From contig NZ_MTPX02000046.1 of assembly GCF_002154335.2 (NCBI RefSeq), positions 1-64,000 of the forward strand: DNA of 64,000 nt. The letters run 5' to 3'. This stretch comes from Actinomyces ruminis (lineage in GTDB: Bacteria > Actinomycetota > Actinomycetes > Actinomycetales > Actinomycetaceae). The notes below the pieces were generated by a model that made no database searches, was not told where the DNA came from, and saw only the letters and a list, made by a program, of their open reading frames with translations. The first letter of the stretch is position 1; every line of letters begins with the position of its first letter. The translations under genes were made by a program, and so were the position numbers. Positions 1 through 10,488 of the stretch are shown one piece after another.

Positions 1-1165
1 CGCCCGCGGGGCGGCCGCCCCCGGGTGGTGATGGCTACCCGCCTGTACGCCCCCGAGCCGGCCGCCGCTGCCCTGCGGTTGCGCGGACTGGCCCGCGCCC
101 TGCTAACGCCGGCGCGCAGGTAACGGTGCTGACCTCCACGCCTCCGGGCATGTGCGCCCCCGCCGACCCCGGCGTGACGGTGCGCTCCGCCCCGGCGCTG
201 CGGGACGAGAGCGGCTACATACGCGGCTACGCCCAGTACCTCAGCTTTGACATCCCGCTCGCGGCGCGGCTGCTGGCCGGGCCCGCGCCGGACCTGATCG
301 TTGCCGAGCCGCCGCCCACCACCGGGGCGGTGGTCCGTGTGGCCGCCGCCCTGCGCGGCGCCCCCTACGCCTACTACGCCGCCGACGTGTGGTCCGACGC
401 GGCCGCCTCCACCGGCGCTCCCGGCTGGGTGGTCGGCGCCCTGCGGGAAGCCGAGCGCCTGGTGCTGCGCGGTGCCCGGGAGGTGTTGGCCGTCAATGAC
501 GGCGTCGCCGAGCGGGTGCGGGAGCTGGGCGCCCGGGAGGTGACGGTGGTGCCCAACGGCATCGACACCGACGTGTTCACGCCCACCGGGCCGCGCGCCG
601 CCGACGCGCCGCGGGCCCCCTACTTCCTGTACGCCGGCACCGCCTCGGAGTGGCAGGGTGCGGGGGTGTTCATTGAGGCGCTGCGCCTGGTGCACGAGTC
701 CGTGCCCGAGGCGCGGCTGGTGTTCCTGGGACAGGGCAGCGACTGGCAGGCGCTGAAGGACCTTGCGGGCGGGGACGCGCGCGTGGAGTTCCACGACCTG
801 GTGCCGGCCGCGCAGGCCGCCACTTGGCAGCGCGGGGCAGTGGCCTCCGTGGTGTCCATCCGCCCCGGACTGGGCTACGACTTCGCTACCCGACCAAGAT
901 CTTCGCCGCCCTGGCCTGCGGCACGCCCGTGGTCTACGCCGGACCCGGGCCGGCGCGTACGGATCTGCCCGCCAACGCCCTGGGCTGGGCCAGCGACTAC
1001 GACGTCGAACAGGTCGCTGCTTCCATGCGGGCCGCCCTGAAGGCCGCCCGTGCGGACGACGCGCAGCGGGCGCGGGCGGCGCAGCGCCGTCGGGAATGGG
1101 TCATGCGGCACCGCTCCATGCAGGCCGCCCTGCGCGATGCGGCCGGCGTGCTGCTGGCGGACTGA
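1..1165 (+). CDS. Glycosyltransferase family 4, frameshifted, possibly 5' partial
   Basis: This is a GT-B fold glycosyltransferase that probably adds a sugar to a lipid-linked glycan at the inner face of the membrane. Reading must change frame twice. An opening frame gives ATRLYAPEPAAAALRLRGL near position 31; the next frame gives QVTVLTSTPPG from about 105. The GT4 signature PNGIDTDVF lies near 556. A second shift near 885 leads to YPTKIFAALACGTPVVYAG, the sugar-nucleotide binding region, and a stop at 1163-1165. The frame is open to the window edge, so the true start may be at the ATG at 31 or upstream of the window. Both breaks look like single-base indels, because each frame continues the same family alignment. 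The donor and acceptor sugars cannot be read from the sequence. Confidence 0.75.
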
Positions 1166-1244
1166 CCCGCGAGTTCGCGCTTCGATTGGAGGGACTGCGG
1201 CGGTCGGTTCCCACGGACTGACCGCAGCATGTGAAAATGACTCG

Positions 1245-2304
1245 GTGAAGGTCCTACATGTCAACGATGTCGCTCGGATAGGCAGCGCTTTGGTGCGTCA
1301 GGCACGCAGCATCGGCCTCGACTGGAGCCTGTACGACACCGCTCGGGTCGATCCCCGCTGGTCACCGCGCACCCGCGCGCTGCGTCGCGCTTTACGTGGA
1401 GCTGTCTGGGAGGCGGGGCTCGCGCGCAGGGCATTGTCGGCGGATCTTCTCGATGTTCATGCGCTACGGTGACGGCTCACACTAGGTGCTGCGCCGCCCG
1501 TATGTGCTACACCTGCACGGAACTGACATCCGTGTGCGCCGGTACGAGGAGCCTTATACCAGTTTGGTGGAACGGGCAGTGCGGGAGGCACAGGACGTTT
1601 ATTACACCACCCCGGACCTGGCCGATCATGTTCTGGACCTGGCGCCTGAGGCTACGCTTCAACCGGTTATTGTTGATGTGCGTGAGCTGCCCGTCGTCAC
1701 CGGGGAGGTCGGTTCGCGGCCGCGTATCTTGTTTCCCTCGCGCTGGGACGCTGCTAAGGGCGGGTCTATGCAGTTGCGCCTTTTGGCGGCACTGCGTGAG
1801 GAGTTCGGCGACGCTGTTGAGCTTGAGGGCCTGGACTGGGGCGAGAACGCGGTGGCCGCCGCGCATGATTACGGGGTGTTGCTGCGGCCTCGCATGAATC
1901 ACAGCGATTACGCACGGTGGCTCGGCAGCGGCACATTAGCAGTGGGCCAGATGACCGGCTACATGAGCATCTCCGAGCTTGAAGCAATTGCCACGGGCAC
2001 TACCACGGTCATGGCGCTGAACTCGCGCTGGTATGACGGCTCTCATCCGACTACCCGCGATGTGCCCGTGCTGGGCGGGCTGACCGATGATGAGCATCTG
2101 CTCGAGGCTACCGTGATGGGCGTGCGTCAGGCGCTCGACGGCGCAAGGGTGAGCGACGGCCGCCGATGGGTGGCGGCCAATCATTCGCCCGCTGCTGCTG
2201 TGGAGCGTCTGAAGGAGCGCTTCGCTCATCTGGCGACGGGTGAGCCAACGGTCCGGCGCCCGGTTACTCCTGTGGCACCAGCTCGGCGCCCCACTGGTTG
2301 TTAG
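1245..2304 (+). CDS. Glycosyltransferase family 4-like, frameshift plus in-frame stop
   Basis: This is a probable glycosyltransferase of the polysaccharide locus. A GTG start at 1245 gives VKVLHVNDVARIGSALVRQA, a typical GT4 opening. The frame then fails: a one-base shift is needed near 1455-1462, and an in-frame TAG sits at 1483-1485 just before LRRPYVLHLHGTDIR. The HGTDIR segment and the later RILFPSRWDAAKGG and SISELEAIATGTTTV segments are the expected N-terminal and C-terminal domain motifs. The C-terminus overlaps the end of the convergent asparagine-synthase-like gene by about 40 bp. With two lesions close together this is a better candidate for a real pseudogene than most frameshifted genes here, but sequence error is still possible. 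Confidence 0.65.
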
Positions 2305-3866
2305 ACGGGTCCAGAGCCCCAGCGTGGTGTTGCCCGCGGCGAAGCGTCGTGCCTGTTCGATGCGCGGAATACTCGCCGAGAAGGCCTCGAATGCCATGGG
2401 ATGATCCAGCATGGTGCGCATTGAACGGCTGCGAGAGAGCAGGCGATCTCCGCCTGTGGCGCGCATGGCGACCTGCAGTACGCGCTTGGGCGTTGCCGGC
2501 ATGGATATGCTCGCGGCCAGGTAGAGTTCCTGGTCTTGGCCCGTCATGGTCGCGTAGTGCTGGGCGATGTATCGCGCATACCAGTCGCGAGTCGCGGTCA
2601 ACTCCTCTGAACCACGTAGCCAACAGTCCCAGACCTCGGAGTCGAGCATGGGCAGTGCCCAGTCGTAGCCGAAGAACTCGTAAGACTTTGTGGAGTTGTT
2701 GATGTACTTGGCCTGACGCTCCCTGACGTTGAACCAGCTCATCAGTCCCTGCACGCCGCGCTCGCCGGTAAGTGGAGTCTCCTTCTCGCAGCGCAGAATC
2801 TCCTCACGCAGCAGTGGCAGGTGTTGCCAGGCGGTGTAGCTGCCCTGGACTGCGGTGTGGTTGCGGGCGATCGCGGTGAGCACCTCGGACCGGGTGGGTG
2901 CGGAGGTCAACAGGTTGCGTGCTCCGCCGAACCGGCTGGGAAGTGCGTAACCAGGGCGTAGGACCGCAGCGAAGCCGGGGAGCAGTACGGCATCGTCGTC
3001 GATGAGGGAGCACTCACGTATCCTGGTTAGGGCGTACCAGTCCTGGACGTGGGGGAGGGATGTCATCCCCCAGGTGGCCGCTTGGAAGCGAGCGCCCTCA
3101 GTGGTTGCCCACTGCTGCGTGATTCGTGCTGGATCAAGATCAATGGAGAACCAGTCGATCCCCAGGCATCGGCGACGTTGCGGGAGATACCGGTCTCGCG
3201 CGCGCCCGGCTTGCCGTAGGTGAAAGCGACGACACGTGGTGCCTTCAGTCGCTTGAGCCAGATGGCGAGCAGGCGCGAATCGAGACCACCGGACAGAGGC
3301 ACTACCAGTTGCCGATCACCCGCGTACTCGAGTAAACGGCCCACCGTCAGATCCATGGCCTCGTCGTATGCGGCGGCGTAGTCGGCCTCCGAGGTGATCG
3401 GGTCGTTGCAGTAACGGTAGGAGTCCCACAGCCTGCTCTCCCAGGTTCCGTCCGGGTGCAGGAGCACGGTCGATGCGGCCGGAGTGGCGTGCACGCCGTG
3501 TACCAAGGTGCGGTCACCGACGACGAAACCGGTGTGGAGGAACACATCCGCCGCCTCTTCATCCCGCCTCCATGAGCCGAGGCGCCGACGGAGTCGCTCA
3601 GGGTCATCGCTGACGATCCAGGCGCCGCCTGCACGCGCGAACAGCAGGTGGTGGGAGCGGGTGTGGTCAGTATCGATGCGCAGATCGTCGCCCTGCCGGG
3701 AGACAACAGTCCACTGACCGCGCCGATCCGCGGGCGTCGCGGTGACGACCGCGTCCACAGACGTCGCATCGGCGCACCAGTTCCTCAGTGGGCTCCAAAG
3801 CCTGGCGTCCCTAGAAGCCGCGTGCGACCACCGGGTGGAGACGAGATCAAGATGGACGCCGTCCAT
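2264..3866 (-). CDS. Asparagine-synthase-like protein, two frameshifts
   Basis: This is an adenylating enzyme of the asparagine synthetase B class. The PP-loop SGGLDSR that binds ATP lies near residue 190 of the reading from 3866. The N-terminal half resembles the class II glutamine amidotransferase fold, but the chosen start (MDGVHLDLV) gives no Cys at position 2, the usual nucleophile, so glutamine use is doubtful. Reading needs a shift near 3163, joining NVADAW to GIDWFSIDLDPARITQQW, and another near 2307, giving the ending NNQWGAELVPQE and a stop at 2264. Earlier in-frame ATGs exist at 3881 and 3929. Such proteins occur in glycan loci, where they may amidate a sugar acid or a cofactor; that role is inferred. 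It diverges from the flippase gene at 3963. Confidence 0.7.
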
Positions 3867-3892
3867 GGGACTCCTAACCATGGGACTCCTAA
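3863..3892. repeat. 15-bp perfect tandem duplication at a start codon
   Basis: The unit ccatgggactcctaa occurs twice in a row. On the minus strand it duplicates five codons (VRSPM) at the beginning of the asparagine-synthase-like gene and so supplies two in-frame ATG codons, at 3866 and 3881. Unit length is a multiple of three, so copy-number change would not alter the frame. Confidence 0.85.
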
Positions 3893-3962
3893 CACAATTC
3901 GTATCGAGAGAGGGGGCCTGGCCCGGCACGAGTGCCCGGGGCCCGCCTGCACGTTCGTCGCC

Positions 3963-5300
3963 ATGCGGGCCGCGTGGTTCAATACCCGTATGGCACAGCG
4001 GTTAAGGGATCGGTGGGCGGCGCTGAAGGCTGGGAGCCCCGTGCTTGGCGCTATTTTGACGCTGGTCTCTGGGACGGCGACCGCTCAGGGCGTCACCTTC
4101 CTCCTGCAGATCTTCATCGCCAGGGTGTACTCGGACACGGACAAGGGCCTGTTCGGGATTTACGGCTCCATCACCGGATTCGTCATCACCTTTGCCGCCC
4201 TGCGCTTCGACCTGACCATCATCCTTCCCAAGGATGACCGCTCGGCGAAGGTCCTGGCGCGGCTTTCGCGGCGCTGCATCGTCATCAGCTCGCTGCTGAC
4301 ATCCTTGGCCTGCATGATCGGGGCGAGGCTCTTGCGGGATCACTACCACCACTCCGACCATCTCATGTGGTGGCTGATGGCCTCCGGCGTCACGGTGTTC
4401 CTCGTCGCCCAGATCGCCAACGTTCAGTACTGGCTCACCCGTAAGGGACGCTTCGGGGACATTGCGCGTAACCGGGTGTTCCAGTCGACGGCCGTGGCCG
4501 GCTGCCAGTTGCTGGTCGGCGTGGTGATGCACGGGGGACTGTCCGCGATCATCATCGGCACGATCACCGGTCAGTTGTTGACTTTGATCTCGTTGGAGCG
4601 CCGGGTGCCCGAGCTTCACGGCTCGAAGGATCCGCAGGCACCGTCCATGCGCCAGATGATGCGACGCTACTGGAAGATGCCACTACTGAACGGCCCCAAC
4701 GTCTTCGTCGACTCAGTACGAAACAACGGCATTAACCTCATTATCGGGGCGACCTCTGTGGCTGCACTCGGTCAATTCCAACTGGCCTGGAACATCATGC
4801 AGGTGCCGGTCGCCCTGATCGCCGGTTCGGTGTCCCAGGTGTTCTTGAAGAAACTCTCCGATGCGCCTCCCGGAACAATGCTGCCGCTGGTGCGGTCGGT
4901 ATTGTGGCGCGCCTTCTTGGCCGCGATCGTGCCCTTCACCCTGCTGTACGTACTGGCTCCCTGGCTGTTCCCGCTGCTGTTCGGGGCCACATGGGACGAT
5001 GCCGGGTACTACGCTCGGGCGCTCACACCATGGCTGTTCATAAACGTGCTCACCTCGCCGATCTCGAACATCTTCGTGGTCACCGAGCAGCAGAGCCGTC
5101 TGCTGGTCTTCGCCGTCGCCTACTGCGCTGTCCCGCTGATGTGGCTGTGGCTGAGCCCGCTGCCGATCATGTCCACGGTGTTCGTGCTGGGGATGTTGAT
5201 GGCGCTTATGCTGGTGGGCATGCTGTGCATGGCGGTGTTGACTGCGCGCACCTATGACCGCACCGGCGATGGCTCAGCGCTGCAGAACGACGCCGAGTGA
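3963..5300 (+). CDS. Wzx-type polysaccharide flippase
   Basis: This is a polytopic membrane protein of about 445 residues that should flip undecaprenyl-linked oligosaccharide units across the membrane. The N-terminal segment AILTLVSGTATAQGVTFLLQ, then ARVYSDTDKGLFGIYGSI, is the usual opening of the polysaccharide biosynthesis/MATE-like export family, and about 12 hydrophobic helices follow. The open frame begins far upstream, but that part is antisense to the asparagine-synthase-like gene. ATG 3963 or ATG 3990 (MAQRLRDRW) is the real start. It leads a forward run with the glycosyltransferases at 5388 and 6668, consistent with one assembly and export unit. The substrate is unknown. Confidence 0.85.
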   Translation: MRAAWFNTRMAQRLRDRWAALKAGSPVLGAILTLVSGTATAQGVTFLLQIFIARVYSDTDKGLFGIYGSITGFVITFAALRFDLTIILPKDDRSAKVLARLSRRCIVISSLLTSLACMIGARLLRDHYHHSDHLMWWLMASGVTVFLVAQIANVQYWLTRKGRFGDIARNRVFQSTAVAGCQLLVGVVMHGGLSAIIIGTITGQLLTLISLERRVPELHGSKDPQAPSMRQMMRRYWKMPLLNGPNVFVDSVRNNGINLIIGATSVAALGQFQLAWNIMQVPVALIAGSVSQVFLKKLSDAPPGTMLPLVRSVLWRAFLAAIVPFTLLYVLAPWLFPLLFGATWDDAGYYARALTPWLFINVLTSPISNIFVVTEQQSRLLVFAVAYCAVPLMWLWLSPLPIMSTVFVLGMLMALMLVGMLCMAVLTARTYDRTGDGSALQNDAE

Positions 5301-5387
5301 CGGACCTACCCATCCGCTCGCACATCATGTGCGAGAATACGACGGTCGCATACAGCCTCGCATCCCGACATACGGGGAAGGAGCCGC

Positions 5388-6671
5388 GTGAAGAAGTCCT
5401 TCGTTCCTCTGGTAGTTTTCACCGACAACTACCCCTTCGACGTTGGTGAGGAGTTCTTCGAGCAGGAGATCGGCTTCCTGGCGGAGCGTTTCGAGGAGAT
5501 CTGGGTCGTGCCGATGCGCAGCAGCGTCGGCGCGGCGAAGACCCGCCGGATGCCCCGGAACGTTTCCTCAGTGTTGCTGCCCCTGGATGAGGAACGTTCC
5601 TGGAAGCAACGGGTAGCCGGCTACCTGCCCCGGCTACTGGCGGGGCCCGGACGCATCGAACTTGGCAACACTCGCCGTTCTGCCGCCTGTGCGGTGCGCG
5701 AGCTCCATTTTGCTGTGGACGTGCTGTGCCGCTTCGACCGGTTTACCCGCACACGGTTGTACCGGGAACGGCTTGCGGGGCGGCCGCTGGTTGCGTATGG
5801 CTACTGGCTGTACTACGGAGCCGGACTGGCGCAGCTGCTACGCGCCACTCATGACGCGCCCGTCATTGCCGTCTCCCGTGCCCACGCATATGACGTCAAC
5901 GAGGCGTACAAACCTCAGGGCCACCTGCCAGGGCGCCGTCGGCTAGTCGGAGGGTTGGACGAGATCTACCCGATCTCCCGCTATGCCGCGTCGTTCCTGG
6001 CCCCCTACCATTCCGTAGACAGCGCTAACATTGAAATCCGTCACCTGGGGGTGCCTGCCAGCGGCAGAGGTGACTGTACTCGTGAGCCGGTTCATATTGT
6101 CAGCTGTTCTCACCTGGCCCCTCGCAAGCGTGTCGACCGAATAGCCGACGCCGTGGGGGCGCTGAGCAGAGGTGGCAGGCATGTGCGCTGGACGCATATC
6201 GGCGAGCGCGACGAGCAGAGGTTGGAGACCATGCGAGAGTATGCCGCCCGTGTTGCACCCGAGGCGACGGTCGACTTCCTTGGTCATCAGTCCAACGATC
6301 GTACGCGCACGCTACTGGAGACGACGGGGTATACCGTGCTCGTCAACTCCTCGTCTGCAGAGGGAGTACCGGTGTCGATCATGGAAGCGATGGCCGCCGG
6401 GATACCAGTTGTGGCGACCGACGTTGGGGGGACGAGGGAGATTGTCCACGACGGAATAAACGGACGACTGGTGGCCGCTGACGCCACCGGTGATGAACTC
6501 GCGCTCGCGATCGCCCAGATCGCCGACGCCTCGGCGGACGACTTCAGCCGGATGCGGGAGCAGGCGGTGCGCACCTGGAGTGAGGACTTCAACGCCGACC
6601 GGCAGTACCGTGGAATAGCGGGGCGGTTGGTGGAGCTCGCCAATGAGCTCGGGCGGGAGACGGTGGTATGA
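5388..6671 (+). CDS. Glycosyltransferase family 4
   Basis: This is an intact glycosyltransferase of 427 residues starting at GTG 5388, with a good ribosome site (GGAAGGAG) a few bases upstream. The C-terminal donor-binding domain is clear: SSAEGVPVSIMEAMAAGIPV followed by VATDVGGTREIVHDG, a textbook GT4 E-x7-E region. The N-terminal half (VFTDNYPFDVGEEFFEQEI) resembles GT4 enzymes of surface glycan loci. It overlaps the next gene by ATGA (6668-6671), so the two are probably translationally coupled. The sugar transferred cannot be predicted. Confidence 0.9.
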   Translation: MKKSFVPLVVFTDNYPFDVGEEFFEQEIGFLAERFEEIWVVPMRSSVGAAKTRRMPRNVSSVLLPLDEERSWKQRVAGYLPRLLAGPGRIELGNTRRSAACAVRELHFAVDVLCRFDRFTRTRLYRERLAGRPLVAYGYWLYYGAGLAQLLRATHDAPVIAVSRAHAYDVNEAYKPQGHLPGRRRLVGGLDEIYPISRYAASFLAPYHSVDSANIEIRHLGVPASGRGDCTREPVHIVSCSHLAPRKRVDRIADAVGALSRGGRHVRWTHIGERDEQRLETMREYAARVAPEATVDFLGHQSNDRTRTLLETTGYTVLVNSSSAEGVPVSIMEAMAAGIPVVATDVGGTREIVHDGINGRLVAADATGDELALAIAQIADASADDFSRMREQAVRTWSEDFNADRQYRGIAGRLVELANELGRETVV

Positions 6672-7788
6672 GCGCAGACGGGAACGGGCGGTGGATGGTC
6701 TTTCACGCCCCCTACCCGCTCCATCCAGATCCGAGTTCGGCATCCCGACTGCGGCCGTTACGCATGCGGGAAGCGTTTGCGCAGATCGGCTACAGGGTCT
6801 TTGACCTCTCCGGCTCGGTTCGACGGCGGAGTGAGGCGTTTGCGGCGCTACGCGCGCGAATCGCCGACGGTGATCGGCCTGCCTTCCTATACAGCGAGAA
6901 CTCGACCCAGCCCAATATGCTCGCCACGAGCGTGCGCACCGGTGTTGCTCCTTTGCTCGACTTTCGCATTATGCGGGCGATGCGGCATGCCGGAGTGCCC
7001 GTGGGCGTGTTTTATCGAGATGCCTACTGGCGTTTCGCGTTTGGGAGGGCGCCGGGCGTGCGTGGGTCGATTATCCCCGCTTTGCAGAGGGCGGACTTGG
7101 CTGGGTATCGCCGCAATGGAGTGCACTTCTTTGTTCCGGCGACGCCCATGACAAAGGTCCTTGGACTGGACGATCGGCTCTGCTCACCGCTACCTCCAGC
7201 CGGACAGGCGGGCCGACCGCAAGTGTTGCCACCGATGGATGGAACATTGCGCTTGGTGTACGTCGGGGGAATTGGCGGTCATTATGACCTTGACGTGTTC
7301 TTCTCTGCTCTTGTCTCGATTCCGTCTGTACAATTGGAGTTGGTTACTCGTAAACCTTTGTGGGACGCCGCAGCGGCTATGAACCCGGATCTTTCCGCGG
7401 AGCAAATCACGGTAAGTCATTTGTCGGCGAATGAGTTGGCGCCGGTGTATGTTCGTGCGAGTGTCGGTGTGCTTGCGGCACGTCCTAGTGAGTACTGGAG
7501 CTTTGCGGTACCAGTGAAGCTCTTCGAGTATCTGTCTTACGGGAGGCCGGTGATAGCCACGCGTGGAACGGAGGCAGGCAGAATCATTGAGCTAACGGTG
7601 CCGGGTGGGTGGTTGATTATGACCGGGAGGCGATTGTTGCCCTGCTGAGGCGCTTGAAGGAAGAACCAGAGGAGATCAAGGAACGAGCAGCGGTCGCGCG
7701 CGCCGCCGCCCGCATAAACACTTGGGCTGATCGGGCGCGTGAGGCCGCTAGAGTGTTGACACCGCAGAGTCTCGAGGTACCGTTCTGA
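6668..7788 (+). CDS. Glycosyltransferase, GT4-like, one frameshift
   Basis: This is a predicted glycosyltransferase of about 373 codons, translationally coupled to the gene before it. The opening WMVFHAPYPLHPDPSSASRL and the later VPVKLFEYLSYGRPVIATRG are the expected motifs of the N-terminal and donor-binding domains. Near 7598 the reading must shift by one base. The downstream frame gives GWVVDYDREAIVALLRRL, the normal C-terminal helices, and stops at 7786-7788. Without the shift the protein would stop at 7648 with an unrelated tail. It probably acts with the GT at 5388 on the same oligosaccharide. Confidence 0.78.
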
Positions 7789-7839
7789 ACTGATCAGAAG
7801 CGGTTACGAAACAGGTCTTTTTCCGAGAAAGAGTTCTCG

Positions 7840-9990
7840 ATGTCAGTTCTCGCGCCGTGGCTGCACAGCACGGGCTATCTGCTCTGCCTAATCGGATTGG
7901 TATTCGTGCCGGGCTGGGCGGTGCTGCATGCCCTGGGATACCGCGGCGTTCTCCCGGTCGCGGCGGCACCACCGGTGACCTTTGCTGGAGTCGCCCTACT
8001 CGGCCAGGTCTACTCCTGGATCGGGGTGCGCTACACGATCGTCTCCCTGGGCATCGGCCTGATCCTATGCGTACTCCTCGTCTTGCTGGGTGCCCGGCTC
8101 GTTCTCGGTGGTATCCCGGCGGTATTGCCGGAGGAGATGTCCCGAAGACGCCGAGGCACGGCGTGGATGGCACTACTCGTCGCGGTAGCCACAGGCATTC
8201 TGATCTGCGCGCCGATACTGGGTCAGTGGGATCCAGATCTGCCGGCTCAACAGATCGACTCGGTGTTCCACTACAATCTTGCCTGGACCATTACTCAGAC
8301 CGGCGATGCATCATTGCTCAGCGGAGCCTCCTGGTCGTTCTCTCTACGAGCGATTCCGGCGTATTACCCACTGGTCTGGCATGCAATCGTCGCGGCGGTG
8401 GCCGGCCCTACACACATAGTATCTGTAACAAACACATTGGTTGTGCTGACCCCTACCATATGGACGCTTGGCATCGCTGCTCTCGCATTGGAGTCCTTCC
8501 CGAGCTCCAGATGGGCACCGGTCGTAGCGTCACTGACTACCGCACTACTACCGGTTTTCCCCGTTTATATGCTCGCCTATCGGCAACTGTGGCCGAATGC
8601 TCTGGGATACGCGGTACTCCCCGGCATGCTCGCGCTGCTGTGCCGTGCTTTGCGCATGCTGCGCGCCACCGTAACTGCGGGCCGGCGGCGAGCCGTCATT
8701 GCTCTCTTCGCCTTCTCCATCGCTCTGCTCGGAGCGATCGCCACGTATCCATCTGCCGTCTTCTCGGTTCTGCTCACCGGGATTCCGCTGCTGTATGGCA
8801 TAGTTGAGGTCGCCGCCGGTTTCGTATCGCGCCGCCTCGGGAGGCGGCGCGCAACTATGTTTCTACTTGCGTTTGGTATCATCCTCGCCCTGATGGTATC
8901 TGGGCTACTGATACTCGAGCCCGGCGTAATGGCGCGTCTCGGCCGCGAGGGGTACGCAGGGGTATCCAATCTGTCACGGCGTCTATGGGCGCTGCTCACC
9001 CTTTGGCCGCTGGGAGCTGGCGGCTTCGGATACCGAGTGGCGCTTGTGCTGCAACTGCTGTTTACCGCCGCAGGATTGGCAATCACGGTACGCCATAGGC
9101 GATGGCGATGGATCGCCTGGGCCTGGCTGCTGCCAATGTCTTTGCTGGTCGCCGCCTATCTGCCACTTGGACCGCTGACCGCGCTCACGGGGCTCTGGTA
9201 CAACGATCCGTACCGAATCTTCCCCCTGGTTCTGCCTGCGATCTGCCTACTGGCGGCAGCAACCGTGGAGTCTGTCGCTGTCGCAATCACCAGACATGCG
9301 AGCGCTCGTCATCGTCGGGCGGCTGCTGAGGTAACTGCCGCAGCGTGTGCCGTGATCCTGCTCGTGGGTGGTGTGGGTGCGAATTCGGCGCGAAGAAGTG
9401 TAAGCGAGACTTCTTACACCGCGGGCACCAATGCTTTGGTGCGTACGTTGACCGTCGACGAGGTGCAGATGATACGGTCGCTGCGAGGTCAGGCCGACCC
9501 CTCTCTCATGGTGCTCGGCGATCCGGCCGCTGGCGCGGCCTATGTTGAGGTTCTCGCCGGTCTGCGCTCGGTCTTTCCCCACATGACGTTCCGCTCCCTG
9601 GACTGGGACGCTCAGTACTTGGCGCAACACTTCTCTGACATCGGTGAGGACCCCACGGTATGTGAACTCGTGCGCCATTATCGGGTGGGCTATTACTACG
9701 CCGATGACGCCGGAACGGTCCCGGGAGTGGATATTGCGGAACGTGCACCCGGGTTGTACGGGGTGGATACTTCCACTGGCTTCGAGCTTGTTGCACGGGG
9801 CGATACTGCCTCCGTATGGCGCATAACCGCATGCGGCGATATGGACTCCCCTGGGCGTGACCCGTGGGGTCTCAACACCCCCTTTGAACCGGTCTACGGT
9901 CCTGATGGCGAGACGAACGTCTTTGACGATGAGGGCAGGCTGATTCTGGAGCCTAAATCAAGATTCGTCGGAGGAGCGTTGGCGAAGTAA
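7840..9990 (+). CDS. DUF6541-like large multi-pass membrane protein (paralogue A)
   Basis: This is an intact 716-residue protein with about 12-14 hydrophobic segments and a C-terminal soluble part of roughly 200 residues. I recognise the layout as the uncharacterised actinobacterial family called DUF6541; the name is from memory. The architecture (polytopic N-terminus plus extracytoplasmic tail) resembles GT-C glycosyltransferases and YfhO-like proteins, so a role in extracytoplasmic sugar transfer is plausible but unproven. The tail holds motifs shared with the loci at 19617 and 21607: LGDPAAGAAYVEVL, DPTVCELVRHYRVGYYYADD, GFELVARGD and WRITACG. It is the only full-length copy here with no frame break. 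It follows the glycosyltransferase run with a 51-bp gap. Confidence 0.82.
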   Translation: MSVLAPWLHSTGYLLCLIGLVFVPGWAVLHALGYRGVLPVAAAPPVTFAGVALLGQVYSWIGVRYTIVSLGIGLILCVLLVLLGARLVLGGIPAVLPEEMSRRRRGTAWMALLVAVATGILICAPILGQWDPDLPAQQIDSVFHYNLAWTITQTGDASLLSGASWSFSLRAIPAYYPLVWHAIVAAVAGPTHIVSVTNTLVVLTPTIWTLGIAALALESFPSSRWAPVVASLTTALLPVFPVYMLAYRQLWPNALGYAVLPGMLALLCRALRMLRATVTAGRRRAVIALFAFSIALLGAIATYPSAVFSVLLTGIPLLYGIVEVAAGFVSRRLGRRRATMFLLAFGIILALMVSGLLILEPGVMARLGREGYAGVSNLSRRLWALLTLWPLGAGGFGYRVALVLQLLFTAAGLAITVRHRRWRWIAWAWLLPMSLLVAAYLPLGPLTALTGLWYNDPYRIFPLVLPAICLLAAATVESVAVAITRHASARHRRAAAEVTAAACAVILLVGGVGANSARRSVSETSYTAGTNALVRTLTVDEVQMIRSLRGQADPSLMVLGDPAAGAAYVEVLAGLRSVFPHMTFRSLDWDAQYLAQHFSDIGEDPTVCELVRHYRVGYYYADDAGTVPGVDIAERAPGLYGVDTSTGFELVARGDTASVWRITACGDMDSPGRDPWGLNTPFEPVYGPDGETNVFDDEGRLILEPKSRFVGGALAK

Positions 9991-10130
9991 GGACGGGGGA
10001 TCGGCAAAGCTGTTGGATGGTTAGGGGATTTGTTAGGAGTATGATGACTTTGGCTGGTTGCGTGTCACGGCCCGGTTGGCTGAGGCGATGCTGGTGGTGG
10101 TGGGGTCGTCCTGGACGGTGCGGATCAGGC

Positions 10131-10470
10131 TTATGGGGTGAGGATGCGGCGGTGGGCGAGGGCGAGTACGGCCTGGCCCAAGTCGTTTGCCCTGGGCGCG
10201 TTTGCGCTCGTAGTAGGCGCGGGATGCGGGGTCGGATCTGAGGGATGCGAAAGCTGACAGGAACATGGCTCTCTTGAGGCGCTTGTTGCCGCCATGGCTG
10301 ACGTACTCGCCGCGGATGGAGGACCCCGACCGCCGGGTGACTGGGGTTAGTCCGGCGTATGAGGCCAGGTGGGTGCCGGTGGGGAAGGTTCTGCCCGCGG
10401 TTTCGGCCAGGAAGGTGGCTGCGGTCCTGGCCCCCACCCCGGGCACGGGTGATCAGGGTGTCAAGCCCCG
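10131..10470 (-). pseudogene. IS110-family transposase, C-terminal remnant
   Basis: The segment HLASYAGLTPVTRRSGSSIR followed by SHGGNKRLKRAMFLSAFASL is the C-terminal helix-hairpin-helix region of IS110/IS116/IS902 transposases. The catalytic N-terminal domain is missing. The frame shifts after KRAQGKRLG; the proper ending (QAVLALAHRRILTP) stops at 10131. Upstream it runs directly into the IS3 transposase remnant. It is a decayed fragment and not mobile. Confidence 0.85.
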
Positions 10471-10488
10471 GGTTTTGTGGAGGGTGTT

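Noticed and set aside
1201-1260. Promoter or riboswitch between the first two glycosyltransferase genes
   Set aside because: The gap is only about 80 bp, has no convincing boxes or conserved RNA motif, and the genes are probably co-transcribed.
2264-3866. Lasso-peptide synthetase (asparagine-synthase-like cyclase)
   Set aside because: No leader-binding or protease partner and no short precursor gene nearby; the neighbours are glycan genes.
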